In this document: one piece after another, positions 1-7,723 of the stretch
Position numbering within the stretch: the stretch's first letter is position 1
Layout of the letters: every line of letters starts with the position of its first letter
Origin: JBHELG01 sp046263195
GTDB taxonomy: Bacteria; Actinomycetota; Nitriliruptoria; Nitriliruptorales; JAHWKO01
Assembly (NCBI GenBank): GCA_046263195.1
Contig: JBHELG010000075.1
Location: forward strand, 1-27,648
Direction of reading: 5' to 3'
Length of the DNA: 27,648 nucleotides
The notes under the pieces: model-generated
What the model saw: only the letters and a program-made list of their open reading frames with translations
Databases searched by the model: none
What the model was told of the DNA's origin: nothing
Made by a program: the position numbers and the translations under genes

Positions 1-1038
1 GTCGAGGTGCGACACCTGAAGAAGCACTTCCACGGCGGGGCCGTCCCTGCCGTGGACGGCGTCGACCTCGCCACCCGCGAGGGGGAGTACCTCGTGCTGC
101 TCGGACCTTCCGGCTGTGGGAAGACCACACTGCTGAGAACCATCGCCGGTCTCGAGCAGCCCACCGAAGGTGAGGTTCTCATCGGCGGCAACGTCGTCAA
201 CGACCTGCCACCTCGAGTCCGCCAGATCGCGATGGTGTTCCAAAGCTATGCCCTCTATCCACACAAGACCGTGCTCGAGAACATCTCCTTTCCCCTGAAG
301 GCCGAAAAACTCGACAAGCCGCAGCGGCGCGAGAAGGCGACCTGGGCGGCGGAGTTGCTCGGCATCGCCCACCTGCTCGACCGCAAACCCCGACACCTCT
401 CCGGTGGGGAGCGTCAGCGGGTGGCCCTCGCCCGAGCGCTCGTGCGTGAGCCAAGCGTCTTCCTGCTCGACGAGCCCCTGTCGAACCTCGACGCGAAGCT
501 TCGGGCCGTCGCACGCCACGAGCTCAAGCAGTTCCAGCAGCGGATCGGCACGACAACCATCTACGTCACGCACGACCAGGCGGAGGCGATGGGCCTGGGA
601 GACCGCATCGCCGTGATGGATCAGGGCAAGATCCGCCAGATCGGCTCCCCCAGGGACGTCTACAGGGACCCAGCTGACACCTTCGTGGCGACCTTTCTCG
701 GCTCGCCTCCCATGAACCTCGTCAAGTCCGACGACCACATCGTCGGATTCCGCCCCGAGAGCTTTCTACCCTCGGAGGTGGTAGCTGGCGACGAGAACCG
801 AGTCGCCGTCCCCTTCCACGTCACCCGGGTCGAGTACCTGTCCGGCGACCGTCATCTCTATGGGACGATGCGTGGTCTCGGAGCTGAGGTGCGCGTCATC
901 TCCCGGCTTCCCGCCACCGTGACTCTGCCAGTCGTGGCCGGCGAGACCTACGACTTCGCGGTCCACGAGCGCGACCTTCGGTTCTTCGACACGCTGAGCG
1001 GCGGAAGGCTGAGCGCCCGACCGGTGCGGAGCGCCTGA
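1..1038 (+). CDS. Sugar ABC transporter ATP-binding protein (CUT1, MalK/UgpC-like), 5' end cut off
   Basis: This is the ATPase of an ABC importer, which hydrolyses ATP on the inner face of the membrane to power uptake. The frame is already open at base 1, so the first few codons lie outside the window; the GTG at 7 is unlikely to be the true start. Counting from that GTG, the Walker A motif GPSGCGKTT is at about 33-41, the Q-loop glutamine at 79, the signature LSGGERQRVALARAL at 131-145, Walker B VFLLDEP at 151-157 and the switch histidine (YVTHDQAEAM) at 189. The roughly 110 residues after about 230 match the TOBE/OB regulatory extension of MalK-type proteins, which fits CUT1 transporters for oligosaccharides or glycerol-3-phosphate. 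Two permease genes follow directly, 17 bases and then 0 bases apart, so the three form one operon. The substrate cannot be read from the sequence. Confidence 0.93.
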   Translation, partial: VEVRHLKKHFHGGAVPAVDGVDLATREGEYLVLLGPSGCGKTTLLRTIAGLEQPTEGEVLIGGNVVNDLPPRVRQIAMVFQSYALYPHKTVLENISFPLKAEKLDKPQRREKATWAAELLGIAHLLDRKPRHLSGGERQRVALARALVREPSVFLLDEPLSNLDAKLRAVARHELKQFQQRIGTTTIYVTHDQAEAMGLGDRIAVMDQGKIRQIGSPRDVYRDPADTFVATFLGSPPMNLVKSDDHIVGFRPESFLPSEVVAGDENRVAVPFHVTRVEYLSGDRHLYGTMRGLGAEVRVISRLPATVTLPVVAGETYDFAVHERDLRFFDTLSGGRLSARPVRSA

Positions 1039-1055
1039 ACGGTGGGGGGAGCGGG

Positions 1056-1988
1056 ATGACCGACGTCGTCTCGACGCGAGCCGGTGCTCTCCACCGCGTC
1101 CCACGCCGGACCCTGGCGGATCGAGAGGGTTTCCTCGCCCCGCTTTTCCTGTTGCCGGCCGTGCTCTACATCGTGGCCCTCGTCGCCATCCCCTTCGCCT
1201 TGGCTATCGCGTTCGCCTTCAGTGACGTCACCGCCGGTGACCCGAGCTTCGACTGGGTCGGCCTGCAGAACTTCGAGCGCATCTTCGGCGACCCCGTGTT
1301 CTGGCGCTCTCTATGGAACACCATCCTCTTCACCGTCGTGTCGATGGTGCTGACCGTCGTGTTGGCCAAGGCCCTCGCGATGCTTCTCGTCGCGGACTTC
1401 CGCGGCAAGTGGCTCGTTCGATTCTTCGTGCTGCTGCCATGGACCACGCCCGTGGCGCTTGCCGCCATCGCCTGGCTGTGGCTGCTGGATTCGGTCTTCA
1501 GCCCCATTGACTGGATGCTCAAGCGGGGCGGGTTCATCGACGCGAATCTCTACTGGTTGGGCAAGCCCGGTCTGGCGATGGCCTCGGTGATCGCCGTGCA
1601 CACCTGGCGGATCGTCCCGCTCGCCGCCGTCATCATCATGGCCGGTCTCGTAGCCATCCCGGCCGAGATCTACGACGCCGCGGACATCGACGGTGCGGGT
1701 TTCTGGCGCAAGCTGTGGGAGGTCACCCTCCCTCTCACCCTCCCCATCATCGCCGTCGCCACCCTCTTCGGGGCGATCCTGACCTTCACGGACATGACCG
1801 TGGTGTTCGTTCTGACACGAGGAGGGCCGACGAACGCAACCCAGGTGCTCACGAGCTGGGCCTTCTTCAAGGGCATCGAGGGTGGAGACCTGGGCCAGGG
1901 CGCCGCGATCGCGCTCTTCCTGTTCCCGGTGCTGCTGGCGGCGGCGGTCGCGATTCTCCGGGCCGTACGTCGGCTGGAGGTCCTGTAG
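1056..1988 (+). CDS. Sugar ABC transporter permease, MalF/UgpA type
   Basis: This is the first membrane subunit of the CUT1 importer. About six hydrophobic segments are visible, starting near residues 28-55, 88-112, 120-145, 175-200, 228-250 and 282-305. The cytoplasmic EAA loop that docks onto the ATPase is at about 204-227 (AEIYDAADIDGAGFWRKLWE, then VTLPL), and carries the family's E-A-A-x-x-D-G-A pattern. At 310 residues it has the usual length. The ATG at 1056 follows a purine-rich GGGGGGAGCGG sequence that can act as ribosome binding site. It lies 17 bases after the ATPase gene, and its stop codon touches the start of the next permease. Substrate is unknown; a disaccharide, polyol or glycerol-phosphate is typical of the family. 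Confidence 0.92.
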   Translation: MTDVVSTRAGALHRVPRRTLADREGFLAPLFLLPAVLYIVALVAIPFALAIAFAFSDVTAGDPSFDWVGLQNFERIFGDPVFWRSLWNTILFTVVSMVLTVVLAKALAMLLVADFRGKWLVRFFVLLPWTTPVALAAIAWLWLLDSVFSPIDWMLKRGGFIDANLYWLGKPGLAMASVIAVHTWRIVPLAAVIIMAGLVAIPAEIYDAADIDGAGFWRKLWEVTLPLTLPIIAVATLFGAILTFTDMTVVFVLTRGGPTNATQVLTSWAFFKGIEGGDLGQGAAIALFLFPVLLAAAVAILRAVRRLEVL

Positions 1989-2885
1989 TTGCGAAGCACC
2001 GCGGTAAGGGACGAGCGCCATGTTGCGCGGCAACGGCAGGCGGCTGGCCGGCGCCACGTTGCTGCCCGCGTTGGCCTCTATGTCACCGCCGTCATTGCTT
2101 CCGTCGCCTCTGCCGCCCCCTTCCTGTGGGGCACAATCACGATGTTGAAGCAGGACAGTGACCTCTATCGTCCCACGAACAATCCCTTCCTTTTCAACCG
2201 ACCTCCGACGCTCGAGCACCTCGGCTACCTCTTCTCCAAGACGTCGTTCGTCACCTTCGCCTGGAACACGGTGTGGGTCGGGCTGTTCGTCGTCGCGATC
2301 ACCCTGCTCGTAGGGTTACCCGCGGCGTACAGCCTGGCGCGCCTGAACATGCCCTGGGCAGGCCCGCTCGGGATCGCGATCTTCTTCGTGTATCTCGTTC
2401 CACCCACCCTGCTGTTCCTGTCGCTTTCCCGCGTCGTGGTTGGGCTCGGACTGCAGGATTCCACCTGGTCCCTCGTTGCCGTCTATCCCACCATCACGAT
2501 CCCAGTCTCCGTGTGGCTGCTGATCGGATTCCTGAAATCCGTTCCGCGCGACATCGAGGAACAGGCGATGATCGACGGCTACAGCCGCGTAGCCGCCTTC
2601 GTCCGCACGGTGGTTCCACTCGCGTTCCCCGGCATCGTCGCTGTGGTCGTGTTCGCCTTCACCCTGACTGCGCACGAATTCATCTACGCGCTCGCGTTCG
2701 TGGCGCCCAACGCCGAGAAGACCATCAGCGTCGGCGTGCCAACCGCGCTCGTGCGAGGTGACGTCTTCTTCTGGCAGTCACTGCAGGCGGCAGCCGTGCT
2801 CGTAGCCGTCCCGATCGCGTTCGTGTTCAACCTGCTACTCGACCGGTTCATCACCGGCTTCACCATGGGGGCGGTGAAGGGCTGA
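1989..2885 (+). CDS. Sugar ABC transporter permease, MalG/UgpE type, TTG start
   Basis: This is the second membrane subunit of the CUT1 importer. The EAA-loop segment EEQAMIDGYSRVAAFVRTVV lies at about 190-209, followed by PLAFP, and five or six hydrophobic segments are spaced as in MalG. The family usually has an N-terminal helix preceded by a basic cytoplasmic tail; here a 28-residue arginine-rich tail precedes the first helix at about 29-52. The TTG start at 1989 abuts the TAG stop of the previous gene, and GGAGG within the last codons of that gene (about 1976-1980) sits at good distance from the TTG. No ATG or GTG in frame would leave the first helix intact, so TTG is preferred. Translational coupling with the upstream permease is likely. 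Confidence 0.9.
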   Translation: MRSTAVRDERHVARQRQAAGRRHVAARVGLYVTAVIASVASAAPFLWGTITMLKQDSDLYRPTNNPFLFNRPPTLEHLGYLFSKTSFVTFAWNTVWVGLFVVAITLLVGLPAAYSLARLNMPWAGPLGIAIFFVYLVPPTLLFLSLSRVVVGLGLQDSTWSLVAVYPTITIPVSVWLLIGFLKSVPRDIEEQAMIDGYSRVAAFVRTVVPLAFPGIVAVVVFAFTLTAHEFIYALAFVAPNAEKTISVGVPTALVRGDVFFWQSLQAAAVLVAVPIAFVFNLLLDRFITGFTMGAVKG

Positions 2886-2924
2886 GGCAGGCAATGGTCT
2901 TCCGCTCAGCGACCTGCGCCCTCA

Positions 2925-2930
2925 TAGGCT
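2925..2930 (+). promoter_or_regulatory. Putative -10 element of deoC (leaderless)
   Basis: TAGGCT fits the actinobacterial -10 pattern TANNNT. It ends 7 bases before the ATG at 2938, which is where transcription would start, and no Shine-Dalgarno sequence is present between them. No convincing -35 hexamer is seen. This supports ATG 2938 over GTG 2935 as the start of deoC. Confidence 0.45.
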
Positions 2931-2937
2931 TGCAGTG

Positions 2938-3660
2938 ATGACGAAGCCGACGCACACCCGCCCCTCGGTCGCCGAAAGGATCGAGGCGACGCTGCTTTCA
3001 CCTCGGACGACAGCCGTGGACGTGCGAGACCTCTGTGCCGCGGCACTCGCCCACGGCGTCAGAGGCGTCTGTATCCCTCCCGTCCACGTCGCCGCTGCTG
3101 CCGCCGAACTCGCGGGAAGTGGCCTCGAGATCGTCACCGTGGCCGCGTTTCCCTTCGGATACGACGAGACGGCCGCAAAACTCGCCGCGCTGCAGGCCGC
3201 CGCCGAGGCCGGGGCGCACGAAATCGACGTTGTCATGGCTCACGGACGTCTGCTCGCCGGTGAGGAGCAGGTCGTCGCCGCCGAGCTCGCAACGCTCGTC
3301 AGTGCGGCTCACACGGCCGGCCTCGTCATCAAAGTGATCCTCGAGAGCGGCCACCTCACCCCCGAACTCGTCGAACGGGCCTGCGCCCTCGCGGTCGCGG
3401 CCGGTGTCGACTGGATGAAGACGTCCACAGGGTTCGGGCCTCGAGGAGTGACCGTCGCGGACGTGCGCCGCCTGCGGAAGGCGGTGGGGAAGCGGGCGAT
3501 GGTGAAGGCCGCTGGGGGGATCCGCACCTGGGAGGACGCCGTTGCCCTGCTTGATGCGGGCGCCGACGCCCTCGGCACCTCCGCTTTCGTCGCCGTGCTC
3601 GACGGCGCTCCCCGCGGGTGGGAAGGGACAGCCAAGACAGCAACGGAGCAGACCACGTGA
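2938..3660 (+). CDS. deoC: Deoxyribose-phosphate aldolase
   Basis: This cytosolic class I aldolase splits 2-deoxyribose 5-phosphate into glyceraldehyde 3-phosphate and acetaldehyde, so that deoxynucleosides can be used as carbon source. The TIM-barrel signatures are clear: GVCIPP on an early strand, EIDVVM near 96-101 with the catalytic aspartate, KVILESGHLT near 132-141, the Schiff-base lysine in MKTSTGFGPRG (about K161) and the second catalytic lysine in VKAAGGIRT (about K190). At 240 residues it has the normal length. ATG 2938 is chosen over GTG 2935 because a -10-like element ends exactly 7 bases before it. The stop codon overlaps the recO start by four bases (GTGA at 3657-3660). The sugar transporter operon lies just upstream, but the small gap with its own promoter argues for separate transcription. 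Confidence 0.95.
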   Translation: MTKPTHTRPSVAERIEATLLSPRTTAVDVRDLCAAALAHGVRGVCIPPVHVAAAAAELAGSGLEIVTVAAFPFGYDETAAKLAALQAAAEAGAHEIDVVMAHGRLLAGEEQVVAAELATLVSAAHTAGLVIKVILESGHLTPELVERACALAVAAGVDWMKTSTGFGPRGVTVADVRRLRKAVGKRAMVKAAGGIRTWEDAVALLDAGADALGTSAFVAVLDGAPRGWEGTAKTATEQTT

Positions 3661-4385
3661 ACCTCTATCGGGAGCAGGGCATCGTCCTGCGTACCTACAA
3701 GCTCGGCGAGACCGACCGCATCCTTCACGTGTTCACCCAGGGCCGCGGAAAAGTTCGCGCGGTCGCCAAGGGGATCCGTCGCCCCGGCTCGCGCTTTGGT
3801 GGACGGCTCGAGCCGTACTCTCACGTCGATCTGCAGTTCCATGCCGGCCGAAGCCTCGACGTCATCAGCCAGGTCGAGCTCATAGAGCCGTTCTCGCCCT
3901 TGCGCGAAGATTTTTCCTTGTCCGCATGCGCCTCAACCATGGTCGAAGCAGCTGATCGTGTGGCACAGGAAGGCGAGCGCAACCTGCCGCTTTTTCTCCT
4001 GCTCCGTGCTGGTCTGCACGCCCTGCTGGCACAGCCTCCTTACCCGGCGATCTTCGTCGACGCGTTCCTGCTCCGCCTCGCCGGAGTCGCAGGCTTCCAC
4101 GTCTTCGTGGACTCCTGCGCGAGCTGCCGCCGTAGCGGGGAACACCGCTACCTCAGCGTCACGGCAGGGGGGATGCTGTGCCGGGACTGTGCCCCCACCG
4201 GCACGAAAGCACTGGAGCGTGAGGTCATCGCCCTCGTTCGACTACTGGCCAGCACCGACTGGGTATCGTTGCCCGCTTCGGCCGGCCAGGTCGGAGCACG
4301 TCGTACCGCAGCCGCATTCGTACGCGCATTCGTCGAGCACCACCTCGACCGCCGGCTGCGCGCGTACGAGCTCGTGCCCCGCTGA
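3657..4385 (+). CDS. recO: DNA repair protein RecO
   Basis: RecO binds single-stranded DNA and RecR and loads RecA at gaps during RecFOR repair. The N-terminal OB-fold begins VNLYREQGIVLRTYKLGETD and continues with the typical KVRAVAKGIRRPGSRFGG region (about 32-49). The C-terminal zinc finger is intact, with CASC at 154-157 and CRDC at 175-178. At 242 residues it has normal length. The GTG at 3657 is chosen because it starts exactly at the family's N-terminus and overlaps the deoC stop in the form GTGA, implying translational coupling; an upstream in-frame start at 3618 would add residues inside deoC with no homology to the family. RecO followed by the isoprenyl synthase gene is a common actinobacterial order. 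Confidence 0.95.
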   Translation: MNLYREQGIVLRTYKLGETDRILHVFTQGRGKVRAVAKGIRRPGSRFGGRLEPYSHVDLQFHAGRSLDVISQVELIEPFSPLREDFSLSACASTMVEAADRVAQEGERNLPLFLLLRAGLHALLAQPPYPAIFVDAFLLRLAGVAGFHVFVDSCASCRRSGEHRYLSVTAGGMLCRDCAPTGTKALEREVIALVRLLASTDWVSLPASAGQVGARRTAAAFVRAFVEHHLDRRLRAYELVPR

Positions 4386-4432
4386 ACACGATCTCGATAC
4401 CGGCCGGACTGGGTCGACACGAGCAGGAGACC

Positions 4433-4438
4433 TACCCT
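4433..4438 (+). promoter_or_regulatory. Putative -10 element upstream of uppS
   Basis: TACCCT fits TANNNT and lies in the 82-base gap between recO and uppS. Transcription would start near 4445, giving a leader of about 23 bases before GTG 4468. No good -35 was found. The assignment rests on a short motif and position only. Confidence 0.25.
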
Positions 4439-4467
4439 GTACCAAATCCGGCCGAACGGTCCTTCCC

Positions 4468-5235
4468 GTGGACTCGAGCGTGACCCTCGACCCGAGCCGC
4501 ATCCCTCGACATGTCGCGATCATCATGGATGGCAATGGCCGCTGGGCCAATCTGCGCGGGCTGAAACGAACGGATGGACACGCCGCAGGTGAGACCGCCC
4601 TGTTCAAGACCGTGGAAGGCGCACTCGAACTCGGGCTCGACTACCTCACCATTTACGCCTTCTCCACGGAGAACTGGCGCCGACCCCGCGACGAGGTGCG
4701 TTTTCTCATGAACTTCAACGAGTCCCTGCTCCTGCGGCGAGCAGATGAACTCGACGAACGAGAGGTCCGGGTGAAGTTCATCGGCCGGCGGGGCCTGCCG
4801 GTCCCTCGTCGGCTCGTGCGCCTCATGGTGGACACGGAGACTCGCACGGCGCACAACGAACGTATGACCCTGGCCATCGCCTTCAACTACGGAGGCCATG
4901 CGGAACTGGTCGACGCGGCGCGGCGGGTTGCCGTGGACTATGCGAAGGGCGAGCTCAAGCGCATCGACGAGCGTAAGTTCGCGGCCCGTCTCTACGATCC
5001 GGCGATGCCACCGGTCGACCTGCTCATACGCACCTCCGGGGAGCAGCGCACCTCGAACTTCCTGCCATGGCAGGCCGCATATGCGGAACTGCTCTTCGTC
5101 GAGACGCTGTGGCCGGACTTCGATGAGCTCGAACTCACGAAGGCGATAGCCACCTACCAGAGTCGGGACCGCCGCTTCGGCCAGGCGATCGACAGGCTGG
5201 CTGCCGGGACGGCCCGGGTTGACGACCATCAGTGA
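4468..5235 (+). CDS. uppS: Isoprenyl transferase (undecaprenyl/decaprenyl diphosphate synthase family)
   Basis: This cis-prenyltransferase adds isopentenyl units to make the long polyprenyl diphosphate that carries cell-wall precursors across the membrane. The family signatures are all there: HVAIIMDGNGRWA at 15-27 with the catalytic aspartate at 21, HAAGE at 38-42, YAFSTENWRRP at 63-73, AFNYGG at 138-143 and RTSGEQRTSNFLPWQ at 188-202, followed by YAELLFVETLWPDF. At 255 residues the length is normal. The frame stays open upstream into the recO region, but that part is recO read out of frame; GTG 4468 (or GTG 4480) gives the proper N-terminus. Exact chain length of the product (C50 or C55) cannot be told from sequence. 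Confidence 0.94.
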   Translation: MDSSVTLDPSRIPRHVAIIMDGNGRWANLRGLKRTDGHAAGETALFKTVEGALELGLDYLTIYAFSTENWRRPRDEVRFLMNFNESLLLRRADELDEREVRVKFIGRRGLPVPRRLVRLMVDTETRTAHNERMTLAIAFNYGGHAELVDAARRVAVDYAKGELKRIDERKFAARLYDPAMPPVDLLIRTSGEQRTSNFLPWQAAYAELLFVETLWPDFDELELTKAIATYQSRDRRFGQAIDRLAAGTARVDDHQ

Positions 5236-5316
5236 CGGGGCGAAGGGTGCTGTGCGTGTGTTCCCGGCGCTGAATTTCCACCGACCGTCTTGGCCAGACA
5301 GACCGCCCTCCTACCC

Positions 5317-5796
5317 TCATTCGAACTCGGGAGGTGCGAGCGGCGCCAGCACCGTGAGGATCTGGCCGGCAGCCGTGCCCTTCTCGAGATACGTGTAGGC
5401 GCCGGAACGCACCGCCTTGGCCGCTTCCCGCGCACCGGGTGGGGCCAGTAGGACGGTCTTCGTATCTGGTACCCGTTCGCGCATGATGCGCACCGTCTCG
5501 ATTCCGTCCATGACCGGCATGGTGAGGTCGATCACCGCGACGTCGGGGCGGGTCTCCTCGGCAAGTTCGACCGCCTCGGCGCCATTCGAGGCTTCCCCGA
5601 CGATGACGAAGCGGCTGTCAGTCTCGAGCCGGCGGCGCATCAGGGACCGGAAATGGGGCGCGTCGAGGGCAAGCAGCACCCGCACGCGTCGGACGCGCGC
5701 GTTCCTTGCCGCGGTTCCTCCAGCCAAGCGTCCTTCTTGTCTTTCGGGAAGGGGTGTCGAGCGTCGTGCGAGGGCGAGGACTCCCCACGACTGCAT
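5317..5796 (-). CDS. Orphan single-domain response-regulator receiver protein, altered active site
   Basis: The protein is a CheY-like receiver domain with no output domain. The fold can be traced from RVRVLLALD through GEASNGAEAVELAEETRPDV, VIDLTMPVMDGIETVRIM, TKTVLLAPPG and SGAYTYLEKGT. The phospho-acceptor aspartate (VIDLTMP) and the conserved lysine (LEKG) are retained. Two usual residues differ: the acidic pair at the end of the first strand is reduced to one aspartate (ALD), and the Ser/Thr after strand 4 is alanine (LLAPP). The ATG at 5796 gives a 37-residue basic extension; the domain itself starts near GTG 5685, so the shorter form is possible. No histidine kinase is nearby. It runs opposite to uppS and glyS, and its role is unknown. 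A phosphate-sink or atypical regulator is one possibility. Confidence 0.75.
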   Translation of the reverse strand: MQSWGVLALARRSTPLPERQEGRLAGGTAARNARVRRVRVLLALDAPHFRSLMRRRLETDSRFVIVGEASNGAEAVELAEETRPDVAVIDLTMPVMDGIETVRIMRERVPDTKTVLLAPPGAREAAKAVRSGAYTYLEKGTAAGQILTVLAPLAPPEFE

Positions 5797-5811
5797 GGTT
5801 CCGGCAGCCGA

Positions 5812-5817
5812 TACCCT
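5812..5817 (+). promoter_or_regulatory. Putative -10 element upstream of glyS
   Basis: TACCCT fits TANNNT and sits in the divergent gap between the receiver gene and glyS. A transcript starting near 5825 would have a leader of about 53 bases to GTG 5878. An in-frame ATG at 5821 is too close to the motif to be on such a transcript. Confidence 0.25.
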
Positions 5818-5877
5818 CGCATGCCATGCGGCCCTGTCGACCGACGGTGGCCGGGCGTCAAGCGATGTGAGGCCCCC

Positions 5878-7257
5878 GTGACCGCTGAACCTCTCCTATC
5901 CCCTCACGAGGAGCCGTCGGTCGAGGTGGGGCTTTCGACACTCGTCGAACTCTGCAAGCGTCGCGGCATCATCTTCCCGTCCTCTGAGATCTACGGCGGA
6001 CTGCGCTCGACTTGGGACTATGGCCCGGCGGGCGTGGAACTGAAGAACAACGTCAAGCGCGAATGGTGGCGCGACATGGTCCAACTCCGCGACGACATCG
6101 TCGGCCAGGACGCCGCCATCCTCATGTCGCCGCGAGTGTGGGAAGCGTCAGGCCATGTCGGAGGGTTCACCGACCCGCTGGTCGAGTGCACGATCTGCCA
6201 CAGGCGTTACCGGGCGGACCAAGTGGAGTCCGACGAGCACGGCATCCTGCGTTGCCCTGATGACGATGGGGCCCTGACGGAACCGCGTCAGTTCAACCTC
6301 ATGTTCAAGACCTTCGCCGGTCCGGTCGAGGAGGACTCGGCGATCGTGTGGCTGCGACCGGAGACCGCGCAGGGCATCTTCGTCGATTTCTCGACCGTCC
6401 AGCAGTCATCACGCATGAAGGTGCCGTTCGGCGTCGCGCAGATCGGCAAGTCGTTCCGCAACGAGATCACGCCGGGAAATTTCACCTATCGCATGCGCGA
6501 ATTCGAGCAGATGGAGATGGAGTTCTTCTGCAAGCCGGGTATGGACGCGGAATGGTTCGACTACTGGGTGCGCCAGCGCTGGAACTGGTATGTCGGACTG
6601 GGCATACGCGAAGAGAACCTTCGCATCCGCCGGCACACCCCAGACGAACTCTCGCACTACTCGAGTGGCACGGTCGACCTCGAGTATTACTTCCCCGACT
6701 CCTCGATGGGGTGGTCGGAGCTCGAGGGCATCGCGAACCGCACCGATTTCGACCTCAAGGCCCACGCCGCCGCGAGCGGTCAGGACCTCACCTACTACGA
6801 CCAGGAAGCTGACGAACGCTACTACCCCTATGTCATCGAGCCAGCAGCCGGCGTCGATCGGGCCACCTTGGCCTTCATGACCGATGCCTACCGCGTCGAA
6901 CAGGCGCCGAACGCGAAAGGCGAGCTGGAAAAGCGGGTGATGCTCAAGATCGACCGTCGACTTGCCCCATTCAAGATCGCGGTACTGCCCCTCTCGAGGA
7001 GGGAGGACCTTTCCGCAGTCTCGAAGCGGGTGCATGACCTACTCAAGACGCGCTGGATGACACAGTACGACGAGACCCAGTCGATCGGTCGCCGCTACCG
7101 ACGCCAGGACGAGATCGGCACCCCCTTCTGCGTGACCATCGACTTCGACACCCTGGATGATGACGCGGTCACCGTGCGGGATCGGGACAGCATGGCCCAG
7201 GATCGAATCTCGATCGACCGTCTCGTGGGTTACCTCGACGAGCGCTTGCCCCGGTAG
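5878..7257 (+). CDS. glyS: Glycyl-tRNA synthetase, alpha2 dimeric type
   Basis: The enzyme charges tRNA-Gly with glycine. It is the single-chain class II form, as in other actinobacteria, not the alpha2-beta2 form. Counting from GTG 5878 (459 residues), the N-terminal part has LVELCKRRGIIFPSSEIYGG and WDYGPAGVELKNN, which bind the acceptor and glycine sites. Motif 2 is SFRNEITPGNFTYRMREFEQ at about 192-211, motif 3 is in the GWSELEGIANRTDFDLKAH region, and the anticodon-binding domain begins around LAPFKIAVLPLSRRED. The inserted knuckle CTICHRRYRAD...RCPDDD has three cysteines (about 104, 107, 126) but aspartate where a fourth is common. A GAGG five bases upstream supports GTG 5878; ATG 5821 in the same frame would add 19 unmatched residues. 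A 5-bp hairpin (7250-7262) straddles the stop codon. Confidence 0.95.
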   Translation: MTAEPLLSPHEEPSVEVGLSTLVELCKRRGIIFPSSEIYGGLRSTWDYGPAGVELKNNVKREWWRDMVQLRDDIVGQDAAILMSPRVWEASGHVGGFTDPLVECTICHRRYRADQVESDEHGILRCPDDDGALTEPRQFNLMFKTFAGPVEEDSAIVWLRPETAQGIFVDFSTVQQSSRMKVPFGVAQIGKSFRNEITPGNFTYRMREFEQMEMEFFCKPGMDAEWFDYWVRQRWNWYVGLGIREENLRIRRHTPDELSHYSSGTVDLEYYFPDSSMGWSELEGIANRTDFDLKAHAAASGQDLTYYDQEADERYYPYVIEPAAGVDRATLAFMTDAYRVEQAPNAKGELEKRVMLKIDRRLAPFKIAVLPLSRREDLSAVSKRVHDLLKTRWMTQYDETQSIGRRYRRQDEIGTPFCVTIDFDTLDDDAVTVRDRDSMAQDRISIDRLVGYLDERLPR

Positions 7258-7277
7258 CCGGGAGCCGCACAGGGGCT

Positions 7278-7607
7278 TCAGTAAGGGGGGCGGTGGCGAG
7301 CCCAAGGGTCGGATTCGTGCCGTTCGCTCTCGGCTGAACCGCGATGCGCTACGAGAACCGCGATGTCCTGCTCGATCCGGGCCACCCTGCCGAGTAGCGC
7401 GGCCACGGCCCGAGTCAGGAAAGCGGCGATCATGAGGATCGCCCCGGCAGCGAAGCTCAGCACCCACGCGACAACGGCGAAGGCGGTCTGCCCGTCTCGG
7501 TAGATGAGCGCGCCCGCGACCACCCCGGCCAGGCCGGCGACATAGGCGAGCGTCTGGGCGAGGGCCGCCGCTCCGCGCAGGTCCTTCGGACTGGGGATGC
7601 GCTCCAC
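7278..7607 (-). CDS. Small membrane protein of unknown function
   Basis: I do not recognise this family. The 109-residue protein has two or three hydrophobic segments, at about 16-36 and 42-70 (including FAVVAWVLSFAAGAILMIAA), then a short amphipathic stretch RVARIEQDIAVLVAHR that may form a coiled coil, and a polar tail. This is the shape of small actinobacterial inner-membrane proteins with a cytosolic C-terminal helix. The GTG start at 7607 has a good ribosome binding site (AAGGA, 7-base spacing) on the minus strand. It runs convergent to glyS with a 20-base gap and divergent from the next gene. Its sequence seems real because the frame is open over its full length with a plausible protein and a start signal. 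Confidence 0.6.
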   Translation of the reverse strand: MERIPSPKDLRGAAALAQTLAYVAGLAGVVAGALIYRDGQTAFAVVAWVLSFAAGAILMIAAFLTRAVAALLGRVARIEQDIAVLVAHRGSAESERHESDPWARHRPPY

Positions 7608-7723
7608 ACCATCATCCTTCCAGCTTCGAACCTTCGCTGTCGGCCCTCATAGGGAGACATTGGCCATGGTGACTAGGATGAATCGTTTGGAGACCGCCGG
7701 TGAGCTGCTGGGGAGGTGGCACC

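Noticed and set aside
1311..2219. 302-codon minus-strand frame over the permease genes
   Set aside because: The + strand frames carry EAA loops and transmembrane segments; the antisense product is low-complexity and charged.
3958..4467. Upstream extension of the uppS reading frame
   Set aside because: The extra 170 residues are recO read out of frame and match nothing in the cis-prenyltransferase family; the family N-terminus starts near GTG 4468.
7250..7262. CCCGG-TAG-CCGGG hairpin around the glyS stop as a terminator
   Set aside because: Only five pairs and no T-run, and it includes the stop codon; recorded as a curiosity only.
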